Positions 52,626 to 60,517 are shown, counted from the first letter of the stretch. The stretch: 64,000 nucleotides of DNA from Limosilactobacillus reuteri subsp. reuteri (GCF_000016825.1 NC_009513.1:1139501-1203500), one strand, 5' to 3'. A program made the numbers and translations. Notes: generated by a model from the letters alone, not told the origin.

Positions 52626-52704
52626 TTTTCTTCTCCGCTAACATTTTCAATGCTTCTAAGTTAGTTCTTGTGCTTGTTGATAATACTTTTACTTCTGTGC
52701 TCAT
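52612..52704 (-). CDS. 30-aa early peptide
   Basis: MSTEVKVLSTSTRTNLEAL start. GAGGAGGTAG precedes it. It overlaps the upstream gene by 4 bp (ATGA) and the downstream gene by 14 bp, which supports real translation. Confidence 0.55.
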   Translation of the reverse strand: MSTEVKVLSTSTRTNLEALKMLAEKKNDND

Positions 52705-53072
52705 TGCGCTACCTCCTCACAGTCATTTAGTTCTTCTAACGTACTCCAGGGCCATGAGCCATTTGGGCTATCGGCTTCTGAAACGTATTTAAAAGGCTGG
52801 TGATTTATAGCTAAGTAGGGCATACGCTTATGAATCCAGCCCCCGTCATTTAAATTTCGTTCGTACCAAGAGTGATCTTTCATTACGATTACAAGATCAA
52901 CTGCTAACTCTTGTTTGGCGTCTTCTGGATCATGATTGAGCTGAGAAAAATGAAAACTAAATTCTTCCCAATTCATTGCAAGCTTGCCATCTGCTGACCC
53001 AATCCATGCAATCTCCTCTTCTGGAGCAAAAATTAAATCATTAATCTGCTTAATTAAGCTATTGTTTTTCAT
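52701..53072 (-). CDS. Early-region protein, unknown (123 aa)
   Basis: MKNNSLIKQINDLIFAPEEE start, acidic, soluble, with several Trp residues (HSWYERN, GSWPWSTL). AAGGAGG sets the start at 53072; it overlaps the previous gene by 4 bp (ATGA). Confidence 0.65.
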   Translation of the reverse strand: MKNNSLIKQINDLIFAPEEEIAWIGSADGKLAMNWEEFSFHFSQLNHDPEDAKQELAVDLVIVMKDHSWYERNLNDGGWIHKRMPYLAINHQPFKYVSEADSPNGSWPWSTLEELNDCEEVAQ

Positions 53073-53398
53073 GCTGTCTTTGCCTCCTTGTAATTCCAAT
53101 TGGTGCAGGCTTTGTCACGTATTAAACAACACTGATGGCACCATTCTTTAGCCTGTTGTTTCTTTTTATCCCCGACAGGCTTTCTAAGTAGCCATTTAAA
53201 TTGTTCTTTATTCCAAGGTACTTGATACTCGCAATTATGCTCATCAAGCATTTGCAGATAATAAACTGCTATTTGTAGCTTAGTTTTGATAAAACGCAGG
53301 TTAGCAGCTTCTTGTGTTACACCGTTATATTCACTATCAGTTACTTCTAATAGCTTCCGAGTAGAAGCCCATTTCTTTTTCACTTCTTCTTTAGTCAT
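53069..53398 (-). CDS. Early-region protein with Cys-rich end, unknown (109 aa)
   Basis: MTKEEVKKKWASTRKLLEV start, helical, and a C-terminal cluster WCHQCCLIRDKAC. The start overlaps the replisome organizer stop codon by 8 bp; a longer frame reaching 53539 is inside that gene and rejected. Confidence 0.6.
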   Translation of the reverse strand: MTKEEVKKKWASTRKLLEVTDSEYNGVTQEAANLRFIKTKLQIAVYYLQMLDEHNCEYQVPWNKEQFKWLLRKPVGDKKKQQAKEWCHQCCLIRDKACTNWNYKEAKTA

Positions 53399-54248
53399 GT
53401 GGCATCGGATCCCCACTATCATCAATTCTTTCGTAGTGTTGTTTGTTAGGCTGTTCTTCTTGTTGCTTTTTGAACCACTCTGGCATTGGTTCGTTAATTG
53501 GTTGACGTTTACGTGAGCCACTCTTTTGCTGATATTCACGGCTCATTTGTTGCTCGTGTTGTTGTTCAGACTTTTTAGCTTGTTCCACCGTTTTAATTGA
53601 CTGTTGATCGTATCGTTCAAACGTTTTTGCTAAATAGCGATCAGCGCCCTTAGAAGCTATATTTCTTCTTAATGCATACGTAATTACATGAAGAACTAAG
53701 TCAGCTCCATATTTATTCGTCCACTCAGTTAAATCTTGTTGAGCAATTCCATTAGGAAATCCCCAGTTGTTTTGCCAAAGCTCGAAAACATCTTTGACGG
53801 AATGCTGTGCATCACTTAACACTTTATTAGTATTATTTAAATCAGTATTAGTGTTATCAGTGATTAGTAGTCCTTGATTTTCCGGAATCGGTTTTTCCGA
53901 TTTCGATTTTTCTGGTTTCGGTAAATCGCCTTTCGGCACCGAACTGTGATTTTCTGGTTTCGGTATTTCTTGGAGAACATAATCATACGTTGAAAATTTA
54001 CCGTCTTTCCGATTTTGAGTTCGCTTCAAATAGCCAAGTTCCATTAACTCTTTCATCGCACTGCTTACAGCTGATTCACCATCTTTAAAATGTGTAGCAA
54101 TCTCACTGATATAGAATTGCCAATCATCTGGCTTACTCCACATATACGCAAAGAGTCCTAAGGCTTTAAGGTGCATTCTTGGATCATTGATTATGTCATT
54201 ATCAATGATCGTGAAGCCTTTAATCTTAATTTTTTTAACGCGTGCCAT
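53391..54248 (-). CDS. Replisome organizer with winged helix and DnaD-like domain
   Basis: A 285-aa phage replication initiator. The N-terminal 100 residues form a winged helix (LKALGLFAYMWSKPDDWQFY, then GYLKRTQNRKDGKFS). A KPE/KPI-rich linker follows, then a DnaD/DnaB-II-like domain (about 165-215) with the VFELWQNNWGFPNG and DLVLHVITYAL blocks, and a Gln/Lys-rich tail. Such proteins bind the phage origin, often within their own gene, and load the host helicase. GAGG sets the start at 54248. Confidence 0.85.
   Translation of the reverse strand: MARVKKIKIKGFTIIDNDIINDPRMHLKALGLFAYMWSKPDDWQFYISEIATHFKDGESAVSSAMKELMELGYLKRTQNRKDGKFSTYDYVLQEIPKPENHSSVPKGDLPKPEKSKSEKPIPENQGLLITDNTNTDLNNTNKVLSDAQHSVKDVFELWQNNWGFPNGIAQQDLTEWTNKYGADLVLHVITYALRRNIASKGADRYLAKTFERYDQQSIKTVEQAKKSEQQHEQQMSREYQQKSGSRKRQPINEPMPEWFKKQQEEQPNKQHYERIDDSGDPMPHD
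53878..53965. repeat. Short iterons in the replisome organizer linker (candidate phage origin)
   Basis: Related 15-bp units: TTTTCCGGAATCGGT (53,878), TTTTTCCGATTTCGA (53,892), TTTTCTGGTTTCGGT (53,908), TTTCTGGTTTCGGTA (53,951). They fall in the low-complexity linker of the initiator gene, where many siphophages keep their origin. Confidence 0.5.
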
Positions 54249-54252
54249 GTTT

Positions 54253-55077
54253 CTATACCTCGATTTCACTTGCATGTATAAATCCGCTTAACATCTTCGT
54301 TTCACGGCAATAATCACATTTGCCACAATGAACAGGTTCTTCTTCTCCAGTCATCACTTTCCAAAAATGCGGTTGTAGTTCTTTCACTTTGTCTAAATCG
54401 GCTTGCATTTGGTAATCATCATCAACGCCGTTAAAATCAATTGCCATTTTGTCAGGAGGCGTTTGCTTGCTGATCGCAAAGATAAGTGGCTGGCACTTTT
54501 TACCAAAGGTCTGCTTGATTAATTCACGATAAACGGCCATCTGTAGGTCATATTCTCGGTCTTGAATAAATGGCACATATCTATGTTCATAAGTGTTCCA
54601 GTGACCCTTGTGGATGTCGTCAACGGTCTTCAAATCACAGAAGTAGCCTTTATCAAGCACAAGGCTGTCAATCTTGCCTTTCCACAAGTAGCCGTCAATC
54701 TCACCTGTTACGATTACTTCCTTGTCGCCTGGAGCGTAGAAGTAATTGAACATATCATCGGCTTGCAACGTTTGAATCATGCTATTAGCACCCTTAAATT
54801 CAGCTCTAAGGTGTCCGTTTGGATTAGTTTTTGTTGGGTGGGTCATAAGTGCTTTCTTATTCTCTTCGATAAAGTCTTGGTGACTCTTAGCGCTCTCAAA
54901 GTAAGAATGTACGTAATTACCAACAAGAAGAGGAACAGGGCTAGAAACGGGTTGCCAATCCTCCTTGAGCTTAGCTAATGCACGAGCTTCACACTTCTCA
55001 AAATCCTTGAATAGTGAGACACTCATATATTGCCAATCGGTCTCATGAGAGTAGTAATTATCAGCTGTCAGCTTCAT
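54253..55077 (-). CDS. PD-(D/E)XK exonuclease of the RecE/RecT pair
   Basis: A 274-aa nuclease. The start MKLTADNYYSHETDWQYMS and the SLFKDFEKCEARALA segment are typical of the phage PD-(D/E)XK group (DUF3799 type). Active-site blocks are VGNYVHSYFE, VTGEIDGYLWKGKIDSL and FCDLKTVDD. A C-terminal Cys cluster, HCGKCDYC, may hold an Fe-S cluster. It degrades one DNA strand to give substrate for RecT. The start at 55077 lies 17 bp inside the recT end. Confidence 0.82.
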   Translation of the reverse strand: MKLTADNYYSHETDWQYMSVSLFKDFEKCEARALAKLKEDWQPVSSPVPLLVGNYVHSYFESAKSHQDFIEENKKALMTHPTKTNPNGHLRAEFKGANSMIQTLQADDMFNYFYAPGDKEVIVTGEIDGYLWKGKIDSLVLDKGYFCDLKTVDDIHKGHWNTYEHRYVPFIQDREYDLQMAVYRELIKQTFGKKCQPLIFAISKQTPPDKMAIDFNGVDDDYQMQADLDKVKELQPHFWKVMTGEEEPVHCGKCDYCRETKMLSGFIHASEIEV

Positions 55078-56050
55078 CGGCTGGCTTGATTGTTCTCTCG
55101 TTGAAGAGTTCTGTTTGTCCGTCTGCAATTTCTTCACTTGATTCTTCATTGCTGTTGCCACTATTGCTTACCCCTTTAGCCTTTGCTTCTTGTGACTTTT
55201 GAAATCCTTCTAGTAATTCATCAGTACTTTGTTTTTCATCCTCAACAGGTGTGACATCTCGGCGCTCATCATCGTATTCGTTGCTTGTTGTATCGTTGAT
55301 AGCACCCGTTAAGAGGTGGTCGCTATCATCAGAAGTGTTAATGAACATCTTAGCGGCACGATTAAGCACAGTACGCTTTGCCATTTCTGAGCCGAACTTA
55401 TTCTGTACGTCATGCGTCTTAGATTGATTCCAACTAACTTTGATCTGTTTTTTTGTCATAATTGTTAAATGATCCACACCATCAGCAGTTGTAATAATGG
55501 CATAAGCTCCAATTAATTCATTGTCTTGGTTCGTCCAATCAAGATGAGTGTTTTCAGTATCAAGGACTAAATGTCCATGACGATCAATCGAAGTATTTAC
55601 TTGATCTCCTTCATAAATTGCTTGAGCATCTACATCAGTAATGTTCTCTAGCCTTAGAAGAGCAGCGGTTGTTCCAAAATAACTGCGTCGCAACTGTAAT
55701 TCGTTGCCATAAGCGATAAAATAGCATTGATCTTTTGCGGGGCTTAATCCTTGCACCACCATATCCATCAAGGATTGAATAATTGAATTAGGCGTACATG
55801 CTTGTAACACAGGAGTTTTACCTTTAGTTTTGACAGCTTGGAGCCTTAAAAGTGCTTGTGTTAGCGCATTTGGAACACTGTAATTCGCTGGTAAATCTAA
55901 GCCTTGATTTTGCTGTTTATTTATACGTGCATCTATTACGGTTCTTAATTGACCAACAGCTAATGCACCAGTTTGATTGATATTAACGCTACTAAGAATA
56001 CTATTTGCTTTGTCTTGCAATTCTTGATTAATCGCTACTTGATTATTCAT
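55061..56050 (-). CDS. recT: RecT-family single-strand annealing protein
   Basis: A 329-aa recombinase. Family blocks: VLQACTPNSIIQSLMDMVVQGLSP and KDQCYFIAYGNELQLRRSYFGT, here given in two parts, then NELIGAYAI. The acidic Glu/Ser-rich C-terminus follows about residue 260. It anneals single strands in phage recombination together with the adjacent nuclease. It overlaps its upstream neighbour by 8 bp. Confidence 0.92.
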   Translation of the reverse strand: MNNQVAINQELQDKANSILSSVNINQTGALAVGQLRTVIDARINKQQNQGLDLPANYSVPNALTQALLRLQAVKTKGKTPVLQACTPNSIIQSLMDMVVQGLSPAKDQCYFIAYGNELQLRRSYFGTTAALLRLENITDVDAQAIYEGDQVNTSIDRHGHLVLDTENTHLDWTNQDNELIGAYAIITTADGVDHLTIMTKKQIKVSWNQSKTHDVQNKFGSEMAKRTVLNRAAKMFINTSDDSDHLLTGAINDTTSNEYDDERRDVTPVEDEKQSTDELLEGFQKSQEAKAKGVSNSGNSNEESSEEIADGQTELFNERTIKPADEADS

Positions 56051-56273
56051 GAACTAGTCCCTCCTCATCAGCTAGGCGATATGCCTCAGCTTCTACTTCT
56101 TTTGCATCTTGCTTAAAATCGCTCTGATTATCTAGATCGTCTAACAGATATGTCATTGCCCGTGCTATGTCATAATCATAAGCGCCATCGCTTAAAATCA
56201 GATTCACGTTATAGAGGTTTCTTGCTAAAACTTTCTGCATTCTTTTAAGTCGTTGTTTATAAAATTCATTCAT
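56043..56273 (-). CDS. Early-region protein, unknown (76 aa)
   Basis: MNEFYKQRLKRMQKVLARN start, helical with acidic C-terminus. It overlaps recT by 8 bp and is probably translationally coupled to it. Confidence 0.65.
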   Translation of the reverse strand: MNEFYKQRLKRMQKVLARNLYNVNLILSDGAYDYDIARAMTYLLDDLDNQSDFKQDAKEVEAEAYRLADEEGLVHE

Positions 56274-56294
56274 GTGTTATAATCTCCTTAGTGT

Positions 56295-56350
56295 TATAAT
56301 TTTCTTAGTTACTTATTGCCATCGGCTGTGTCAGAGCCGGTGGCTTTTTT
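56295..56350 (+). ncRNA. Candidate plus-strand micro-transcript 2
   Basis: Two TATAAT boxes (56,278-56,283 and 56,295-56,300) are followed by a hairpin GCCATCGGCT / AGCCGGTGGC (56,318-56,344) with a plus-strand-only U-G pair and TTTTTT. The RNA would be about 45 nt, antisense to the 3' end of the 61-aa gene. Confidence 0.4.
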
Positions 56351-56494
56351 AGTCTTTAAATCCCATAACATCAGCAGGTAGAAAAATAGTAGGAATACTG
56401 CTCCTCCATAATCTCCTAAGCCTGTGCAATAGGTTATCCATGCGCCTATCAGCATTGCTGTTACTTTGGAATTAACGATCTTTGTTAGTGTCAT
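56309..56494 (-). CDS. 61-aa membrane protein
   Basis: MTLTKIVNSKVTAMLIG start with two hydrophobic segments. AAAGGAGGTG sets the ATG at 56494. It is divergent from the plus-strand cargo gene at 56,547; unknown function. Confidence 0.6.
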   Translation of the reverse strand: MTLTKIVNSKVTAMLIGAWITYCTGLGDYGGAVFLLFFYLLMLWDLKTKKATGSDTADGNK

Positions 56495-56522
56495 TTGTTT
56501 CACCTCCTTTCACTGATATAAT
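56495..56522 (+). promoter_or_regulatory. Promoter of plus-strand cargo gene
   Basis: TTGTTT (56,495-56,500) and TATAAT (56,517-56,522), 16 bp apart, face the gene at 56,547. Confidence 0.6.
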
Positions 56523-56546
56523 CATCTCGTTAGGAGGTGATTATTT

Positions 56547-57053
56547 ATGCAAGATAAAATTGTTGTTAGCTCTTTTTGGGCAACCGTATTAGTAATAGGC
56601 ACATTACTTTCTCCTATAGTGACAATTATTCTTAATCGGATTTTTGATCTCGTTGCGAAACGCCTTAACAATCAACACGAAAGATATGAATCTTATAATT
56701 CTCGGAGAAGAGAATTACTTGAGCAATATTTAGTTGGTTTAGTAGAAGCAGAGAGAGCAGAAACTCCTGAAGAACGAAAAAACTTAAAATTGATTGAAGT
56801 GTCTTACTTACTGATTCCATATTTACCAAACTATATGCAAGAAACTTTTCAACGTTATGCTCTTGAAGCTGCTAACCGAAAACATGACGCAAAAAGTAAT
56901 GCAGATTTTCAAACGGTTACCATTTTTATTAAAGAGTTGCTAGACCCACGAGGACGCAGATGGATATACTCCACAAAGCATAAAAAATGGATTTGGAAGC
57001 GTCCAAATAAAGCATTATCATGTTTCCGACAATGGCGGTCAAAATGGAAATAG
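56547..57053 (+). CDS. Membrane-anchored cargo protein, unknown (168 aa)
   Basis: One N-terminal membrane helix (about residues 8-30, VVSSFWATVLVIGTLLSPIV), then a charged helical domain with Arg/Glu clusters and a basic tail. TAGGAGGTG precedes the ATG. It is the only plus-strand gene in the early region and has its own promoter, so it is likely expressed in the lysogen. Its function is unknown; exclusion or host modification is possible. Confidence 0.65.
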   Translation: MQDKIVVSSFWATVLVIGTLLSPIVTIILNRIFDLVAKRLNNQHERYESYNSRRRELLEQYLVGLVEAERAETPEERKNLKLIEVSYLLIPYLPNYMQETFQRYALEAANRKHDAKSNADFQTVTIFIKELLDPRGRRWIYSTKHKKWIWKRPNKALSCFRQWRSKWK

Positions 57054-57066
57054 TTAGTAAACTCAT

Positions 57067-57198
57067 CTACCTATTCCTCCTTAACAAACGTAATTCTTGA
57101 AATAGCTGATTTACTTCTTCAGGAGCAGGTCGGCTATTTTTATCCGACAAAACTTTTAAGATGTAAGTTGCTAATGCTTTGTATAATTCTTTTTGCAC
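57067..57198 (-). CDS. 43-aa early protein
   Basis: Begins with GTG (QKELYKALATYILKVLS follows), helical, Arg-rich end. TAGGAGGTAG lies at good distance. No family recognised. Confidence 0.55.
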   Translation of the reverse strand: MQKELYKALATYILKVLSDKNSRPAPEEVNQLFQELRLLRRNR

Positions 57199-57209
57199 GT
57201 CACTACCTC

Positions 57210-57332
57210 CTAATGCTTCTTCTGATAACGTGGCTTAAGCACGTTTAGCTTCTCACCTTCGATAACGTTGACAATTGCTCCAATTAAGAAGCAGCCAATA
57301 ATCGTCAACACGCACCACGCTAGATACGCCAT
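57210..57332 (-). CDS. 40-aa membrane protein
   Basis: MAYLAWCVLTIIGCFLIGAI then a polar Lys/Glu end. GAGAGGTG precedes the ATG. Confidence 0.55.
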   Translation of the reverse strand: MAYLAWCVLTIIGCFLIGAIVNVIEGEKLNVLKPRYQKKH

Positions 57333-57611
57333 TTAATCACCTCTCAACGCTTTTACATATGGACTTTCATGATCTTCGTAGTATCTTTCTGATCGAAATG
57401 TTTCAAACTTTTGATATTCCTTCAGATCAACGCGACCACTGGCAAGAAATACTTTTTGCCAATCTGGATAGTTTTCTTGTGCCCATGACCTGCGTCTGTT
57501 AAAGGTTGATAATGACATAGGAACTTCAATTTCCTTATTTCCAACCTTTTTTATTGACTTCCAAACATTGCAAAACTCTAGCCTGTTCATCTGGTATAAA
57601 TATGGGCTCAT
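57333..57611 (-). CDS. Early-region protein, unknown (92 aa)
   Basis: Soluble, basic-aromatic (SLSTFNRRRSWAQENYPDWQ). The STFNRRR block resembles a recognition helix, so DNA binding, for instance excisionase-like, is possible but not shown. It follows the antirepressor. Confidence 0.6.
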   Translation of the reverse strand: MSPYLYQMNRLEFCNVWKSIKKVGNKEIEVPMSLSTFNRRRSWAQENYPDWQKVFLASGRVDLKEYQKFETFRSERYYEDHESPYVKALRGD

Positions 57612-57622
57612 CTAATCACCTC

Positions 57623-58396
57623 CTAAGCCTCAATTACTGGTGCATTTAAGAACTTATTAATGAAATATTGTTGTCCTTTGCCAGTCACTTTCGTTGTAAT
57701 GTTGACAGTTGTATGCCCATCAGAATGATTAATTACTGTTTCTTTAGTCTTAAACAGGCCTAATTCCATCGAACGCTGAGTAGGAACATTACGATTACTT
57801 CCTCTTGTTCCCAAGTAGCCATTCTTTCTCATCCAAGCAAACAGTCTATTTTGCCCAATATTTACTCCGTTTTGGCGAAGGATTTTGGCAAGCTGTCCAA
57901 TTAGAATGCTTGAGTTGCTTGTAGAAACCGCGTCCGCAAACAGTGCCTTTGGCTTCATCTGCTCGTTCTCTGCTTGAAGTTGCTTACGTTGCTCTTGTTC
58001 CCTTTTTAACTGAGTAGCAAGATTAATGATTGTATCTGGATTAAGCAGCGCTTTTTCAATCGTTTGTGGTGTCATATAGGCACCATGCTTACGGATGGCT
58101 GGTAGCACTTCACTTGTTACCCAGTGCTTGAATTCTTTGGCGGTTGGTAACTTGCTACCAAGGATTAATGAATAAAGACCCGATTCATTGATGAGTGTTA
58201 CCTCTCGATGTTGGCCTGCCAGAACGATTCGTTCAGTCAGCTTGTCATCTGCATCAACGTGGTCTCGGATTGCCTTTGGACCATTTGAATACTGGAGGAT
58301 AGCCGTAAGATCACGTCCAATAAAATATGGTTCATCGTTAAGCGTCATTGTCCGGACTTGTTGTCCATGAAAATTAAATAATTGTGGTTCGTTCAC
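57623..58396 (-). CDS. Phage antirepressor (BRO-N plus KilAC)
   Basis: A 257-aa protein. The BRO-N domain is at about 10-110 (YFIGRDLTAILQYSNGPKAI, then the SGLYSLILGSKLPTAKEFKHW region in parts), the KilAC domain at about 140-250 (IGQLAKILRQNGVNIGQNRL, then FAWMRKNGYL). It counteracts the lysogeny repressor. I take the GTG at 58396 with AAAAGGAG upstream; the ATG at 58426 overlaps a repressor operator and has no binding site. Confidence 0.88.
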   Translation of the reverse strand: MNEPQLFNFHGQQVRTMTLNDEPYFIGRDLTAILQYSNGPKAIRDHVDADDKLTERIVLAGQHREVTLINESGLYSLILGSKLPTAKEFKHWVTSEVLPAIRKHGAYMTPQTIEKALLNPDTIINLATQLKREQEQRKQLQAENEQMKPKALFADAVSTSNSSILIGQLAKILRQNGVNIGQNRLFAWMRKNGYLGTRGSNRNVPTQRSMELGLFKTKETVINHSDGHTTVNITTKVTGKGQQYFINKFLNAPVIEA

Positions 58397-58425
58397 ACGA
58401 GTCATCTCCTTTTCAGTAAAGTTCA

Positions 58426-58440
58426 TTTCGATAATCGCAA
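58426..58440. promoter_or_regulatory. Operator O6 in front of the antirepressor gene
   Basis: TTTCGATAATCGCAA matches the TTGC-N7-GCAA operator except for one base. Confidence 0.5.
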
Positions 58441-58444
58441 TATT

Positions 58445-58648
58445 TTATTTAAAAATTTTTTCAATAGGTATCCCTAGTTTCTTTGCTAAAGGCGGTAATT
58501 CGGTAGCTTGAAATCTATATTTCCCTTGTTCACGACGATAATATTTTTCTGGTTCCTTAAGGCCTAAAGCAGAAGCCATATCACCATACGTAAAGCCCTT
58601 TTTTGACCGTAATTGTTTAATTAAATTAAGATTTATAGTACCTGGCAT
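58445..58648 (-). CDS. Cro-like HTH regulator
   Basis: A 67-aa XRE-type protein: NLIKQLRSKKGFTYGDMASA, helix-turn-helix at about 18-40, then ELPPLAKKLGIPIEKIF. It is divergent from the cI-like gene, the usual lysis/lysogeny switch. AAGGAGG upstream. Confidence 0.85.
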   Translation of the reverse strand: MPGTINLNLIKQLRSKKGFTYGDMASALGLKEPEKYYRREQGKYRFQATELPPLAKKLGIPIEKIFK

Positions 58649-58670
58649 TTATTAACCTCCTTCCATTACA

Positions 58671-58805
58671 TTGCGATAAGCGCAATTAATTTACGATTAT
58701 TATATTACATTGCTATTTTCGCAAAGTCAAGGTTTTTATTGCAAAAATAGCAATATATATTAAAAACATTTGCGAATTGCGCTATACTTATTGCGTAAAG
58801 CGCAA
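58671..58805. promoter_or_regulatory. Immunity operators O1-O5 (TTGC-N7-GCAA)
   Basis: 15-bp palindromes at 58,671-58,685, 58,710-58,724, 58,739-58,753, 58,770-58,784 (one mismatch) and 58,791-58,805. O2 lies between a minus-strand TTGACT and TATAAT (cro promoter). O4 overlaps and O5 follows the TATACT (58,783-58,788) that probably starts the repressor mRNA. Confidence 0.8.
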
Positions 58806-58826
58806 CAAGAAAAGGAGGCCATCCGT

Positions 58827-59264
58827 TTGAACGATGACATTTTACGAGAAAAGATAATAAAGCTACGAGAAGAACGTGGTTGGAGTCAGGCAGAACTCGC
58901 TCGACGCATAAACATGAATAATACTGCCTTAAACAAAGTTGAAAAGGGAACTCGCAAATTGTCTAGTTCTGAACTCAGTGAGTTGGCTTCTGCTTTTAAC
59001 GTTACTACTGATTATCTCCTCGGTCGGACACCTACACCTCAATTTACTCGGCGAGATGAACGTGACGTACAAAAAACACTTGAAGAAATGTTCAACGGTT
59101 TAAGCGATAAAAACGCCCTTTCCTATATGAAAAACGGCGACCAAGAAATTGATGAAGAAGATGCTGAACTATTACGGGCTTCTCTTGAAAATGCAATTCG
59201 TATGTCAAAAATTCTTGCAAAAAAGAAATTCACCCCTAAAAAGTATCGAAAGAACGATGACTAG
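58827..59264 (+). CDS. CI-like lysogeny repressor (XRE HTH)
   Basis: A 145-aa protein. The HTH is at about 8-62 (IIKLREERGWSQAELARRIN), followed by the FNVTTDYLLGRTP block and an acidic helical oligomerisation part without a LexA-type protease domain. The start is TTG at 58827 because AAAGGAGG lies 8 bp upstream; the longer frame begins inside the operators. The adjacent ImmA-type peptidase suggests induction by proteolysis. Confidence 0.85.
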   Translation: MNDDILREKIIKLREERGWSQAELARRINMNNTALNKVEKGTRKLSSSELSELASAFNVTTDYLLGRTPTPQFTRRDERDVQKTLEEMFNGLSDKNALSYMKNGDQEIDEEDAELLRASLENAIRMSKILAKKKFTPKKYRKNDD

Positions 59265-59276
59265 GGGTGAATGTGA

Positions 59277-59717
59277 ATGCGTAATGCTGATTGGATAAAA
59301 CAAAAAGCGTTAGAAGTTGTATATGATGCTGGTACAAATAATCCTATGAAAATTTGTGAAGAGAATGGGATCTACGTTTGTCACCAAGATCTTGGCAAAG
59401 CTTTTCTTGGACACTATACAAATATAAGACGCATCCCATTAATCACGCTTTCATCGCAAAATAGTGAATTTGAAAATACTTATACATGTGGTCACGAATT
59501 AGGTCATCATTATTGTGATCATGGGAATAACACCGAGTGGCTTTCAAGGCAGAATTTAAAATTTAATACTTGGGGTTCAGAATATGAAGCCAATCTTTTT
59601 ATGGTTAATATTATGTTAGCTGACGTTGACTTATCTGAATTTGAAACAAAGGAACAACTACTAAAAACATATGGTATTCCACTCTGGGCATCACGATACG
59701 TTGATCTTTTAAAGTAA
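59277..59717 (+). CDS. ImmA/IrrE-family metallopeptidase
   Basis: A 146-aa protein with the zinc motif TCGHELGHHYCDH. Family members cleave the neighbouring XRE repressor on DNA damage and so induce the prophage. GGGGTGAATGTGA precedes the ATG, 12 bp after the repressor stop codon. Confidence 0.87.
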   Translation: MRNADWIKQKALEVVYDAGTNNPMKICEENGIYVCHQDLGKAFLGHYTNIRRIPLITLSSQNSEFENTYTCGHELGHHYCDHGNNTEWLSRQNLKFNTWGSEYEANLFMVNIMLADVDLSEFETKEQLLKTYGIPLWASRYVDLLK

Positions 59718-59845
59718 AACTTTTCAAACAAAGGCGAAGAACGAAAAGAAATTATCAACTGGGTTAAAGAGGATGACTAACTTTTATGACCAAAATCTGA
59801 TGTCGTTAAAAGCTGAATTTTATTTATATTAAGGAGTGTCATTTT

Positions 59846-60355
59846 ATGGCTAAGAAAATTACGGATAAAGATGGAAATGTCTATGTGCAGAAAAAGGCAT
59901 GGTATAAACGTTGGTGGGTATGGGTAATAATTGTACTTGTACTATTATTTGGAATCGGATCAATGGGAAGCGATGACAATAGTACTTCTTCATCATCAGA
60001 TGCAGCTACCGAAAGTTCAACTAAATCTTCAAGTAGTAGTACCCATGCAACTTCACAGCAAACTGCTGCACTTCATTCAGCCGAAACATACGCTAATGAT
60101 ATGAATATGTCTAAAGCAGCTATCTTAGATCAATTAACTTCAGATGCTGGCGACAAATTTGCCCAATCAGATGCTCAATATGCTGTTGATCATGTAAAAG
60201 CTGATTGGAATAAAAACGCCTTAAAATCTGCAGAATCCTATCAAAAGGATCAAGATATGTCAACCGAAGAAATCCGCGATCAATTAACATCCCCTGATGG
60301 AGATCAATTTACTCAGGAACAGGCTGACTATGCTATCAATCATTTATCAAAATAA
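59846..60355 (+). CDS. Ltp-like superinfection exclusion protein, TM-anchored
   Basis: A 169-aa protein. N-in membrane helix at about 24-41 (WWVWVIIVLVLLFGIG), a Ser/Thr-rich linker, then two tandem copies of the 'host cell surface-exposed lipoprotein' helix-turn-helix repeat: SAETYANDMNMSKAAILDQL and SAESYQKDQDMSTEEIRDQL, each followed by a Q-A-x-Y-A-V/I-x-H block. In phage TP-J34 Ltp this repeat blocks DNA injection. Here a plain membrane helix replaces the lipobox. AAGGAG precedes the ATG. Confidence 0.8.
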   Translation: MAKKITDKDGNVYVQKKAWYKRWWVWVIIVLVLLFGIGSMGSDDNSTSSSSDAATESSTKSSSSSTHATSQQTAALHSAETYANDMNMSKAAILDQLTSDAGDKFAQSDAQYAVDHVKADWNKNALKSAESYQKDQDMSTEEIRDQLTSPDGDQFTQEQADYAINHLSK

Positions 60356-60444
60356 GCAATAATTTATATATTATTACCGGCATTATGCCGGATACATAGT
60401 TGTCCAACCAAATTGATGACATTAAAAGCTATTTAATATTCAAG

Positions 60445-60476
60445 TTTTAAACCGGTCGAAATCGACCGGTTTAAAA
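60445..60476. terminator. Perfect 15-bp inverted repeat, bidirectional terminator-like
   Basis: TTTTAAACCGGTCGA AA TCGACCGGTTTAAAA lies between the exclusion gene and the 105-aa gene, with T- and A-runs at its ends. It could end transcription both ways. A shorter hairpin CCGGCATTATGCCGG lies at about 60,377. Confidence 0.65.
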
Positions 60477-60517
60477 AGCACTATAAAAGAACGTATGTAC
60501 GGGAAGGACTGTTTATT

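Noticed and set aside
53399..53539. Upstream extension of the 109-aa early gene
   Set aside because: It lies wholly inside the replisome organizer gene and has no ribosome binding site.
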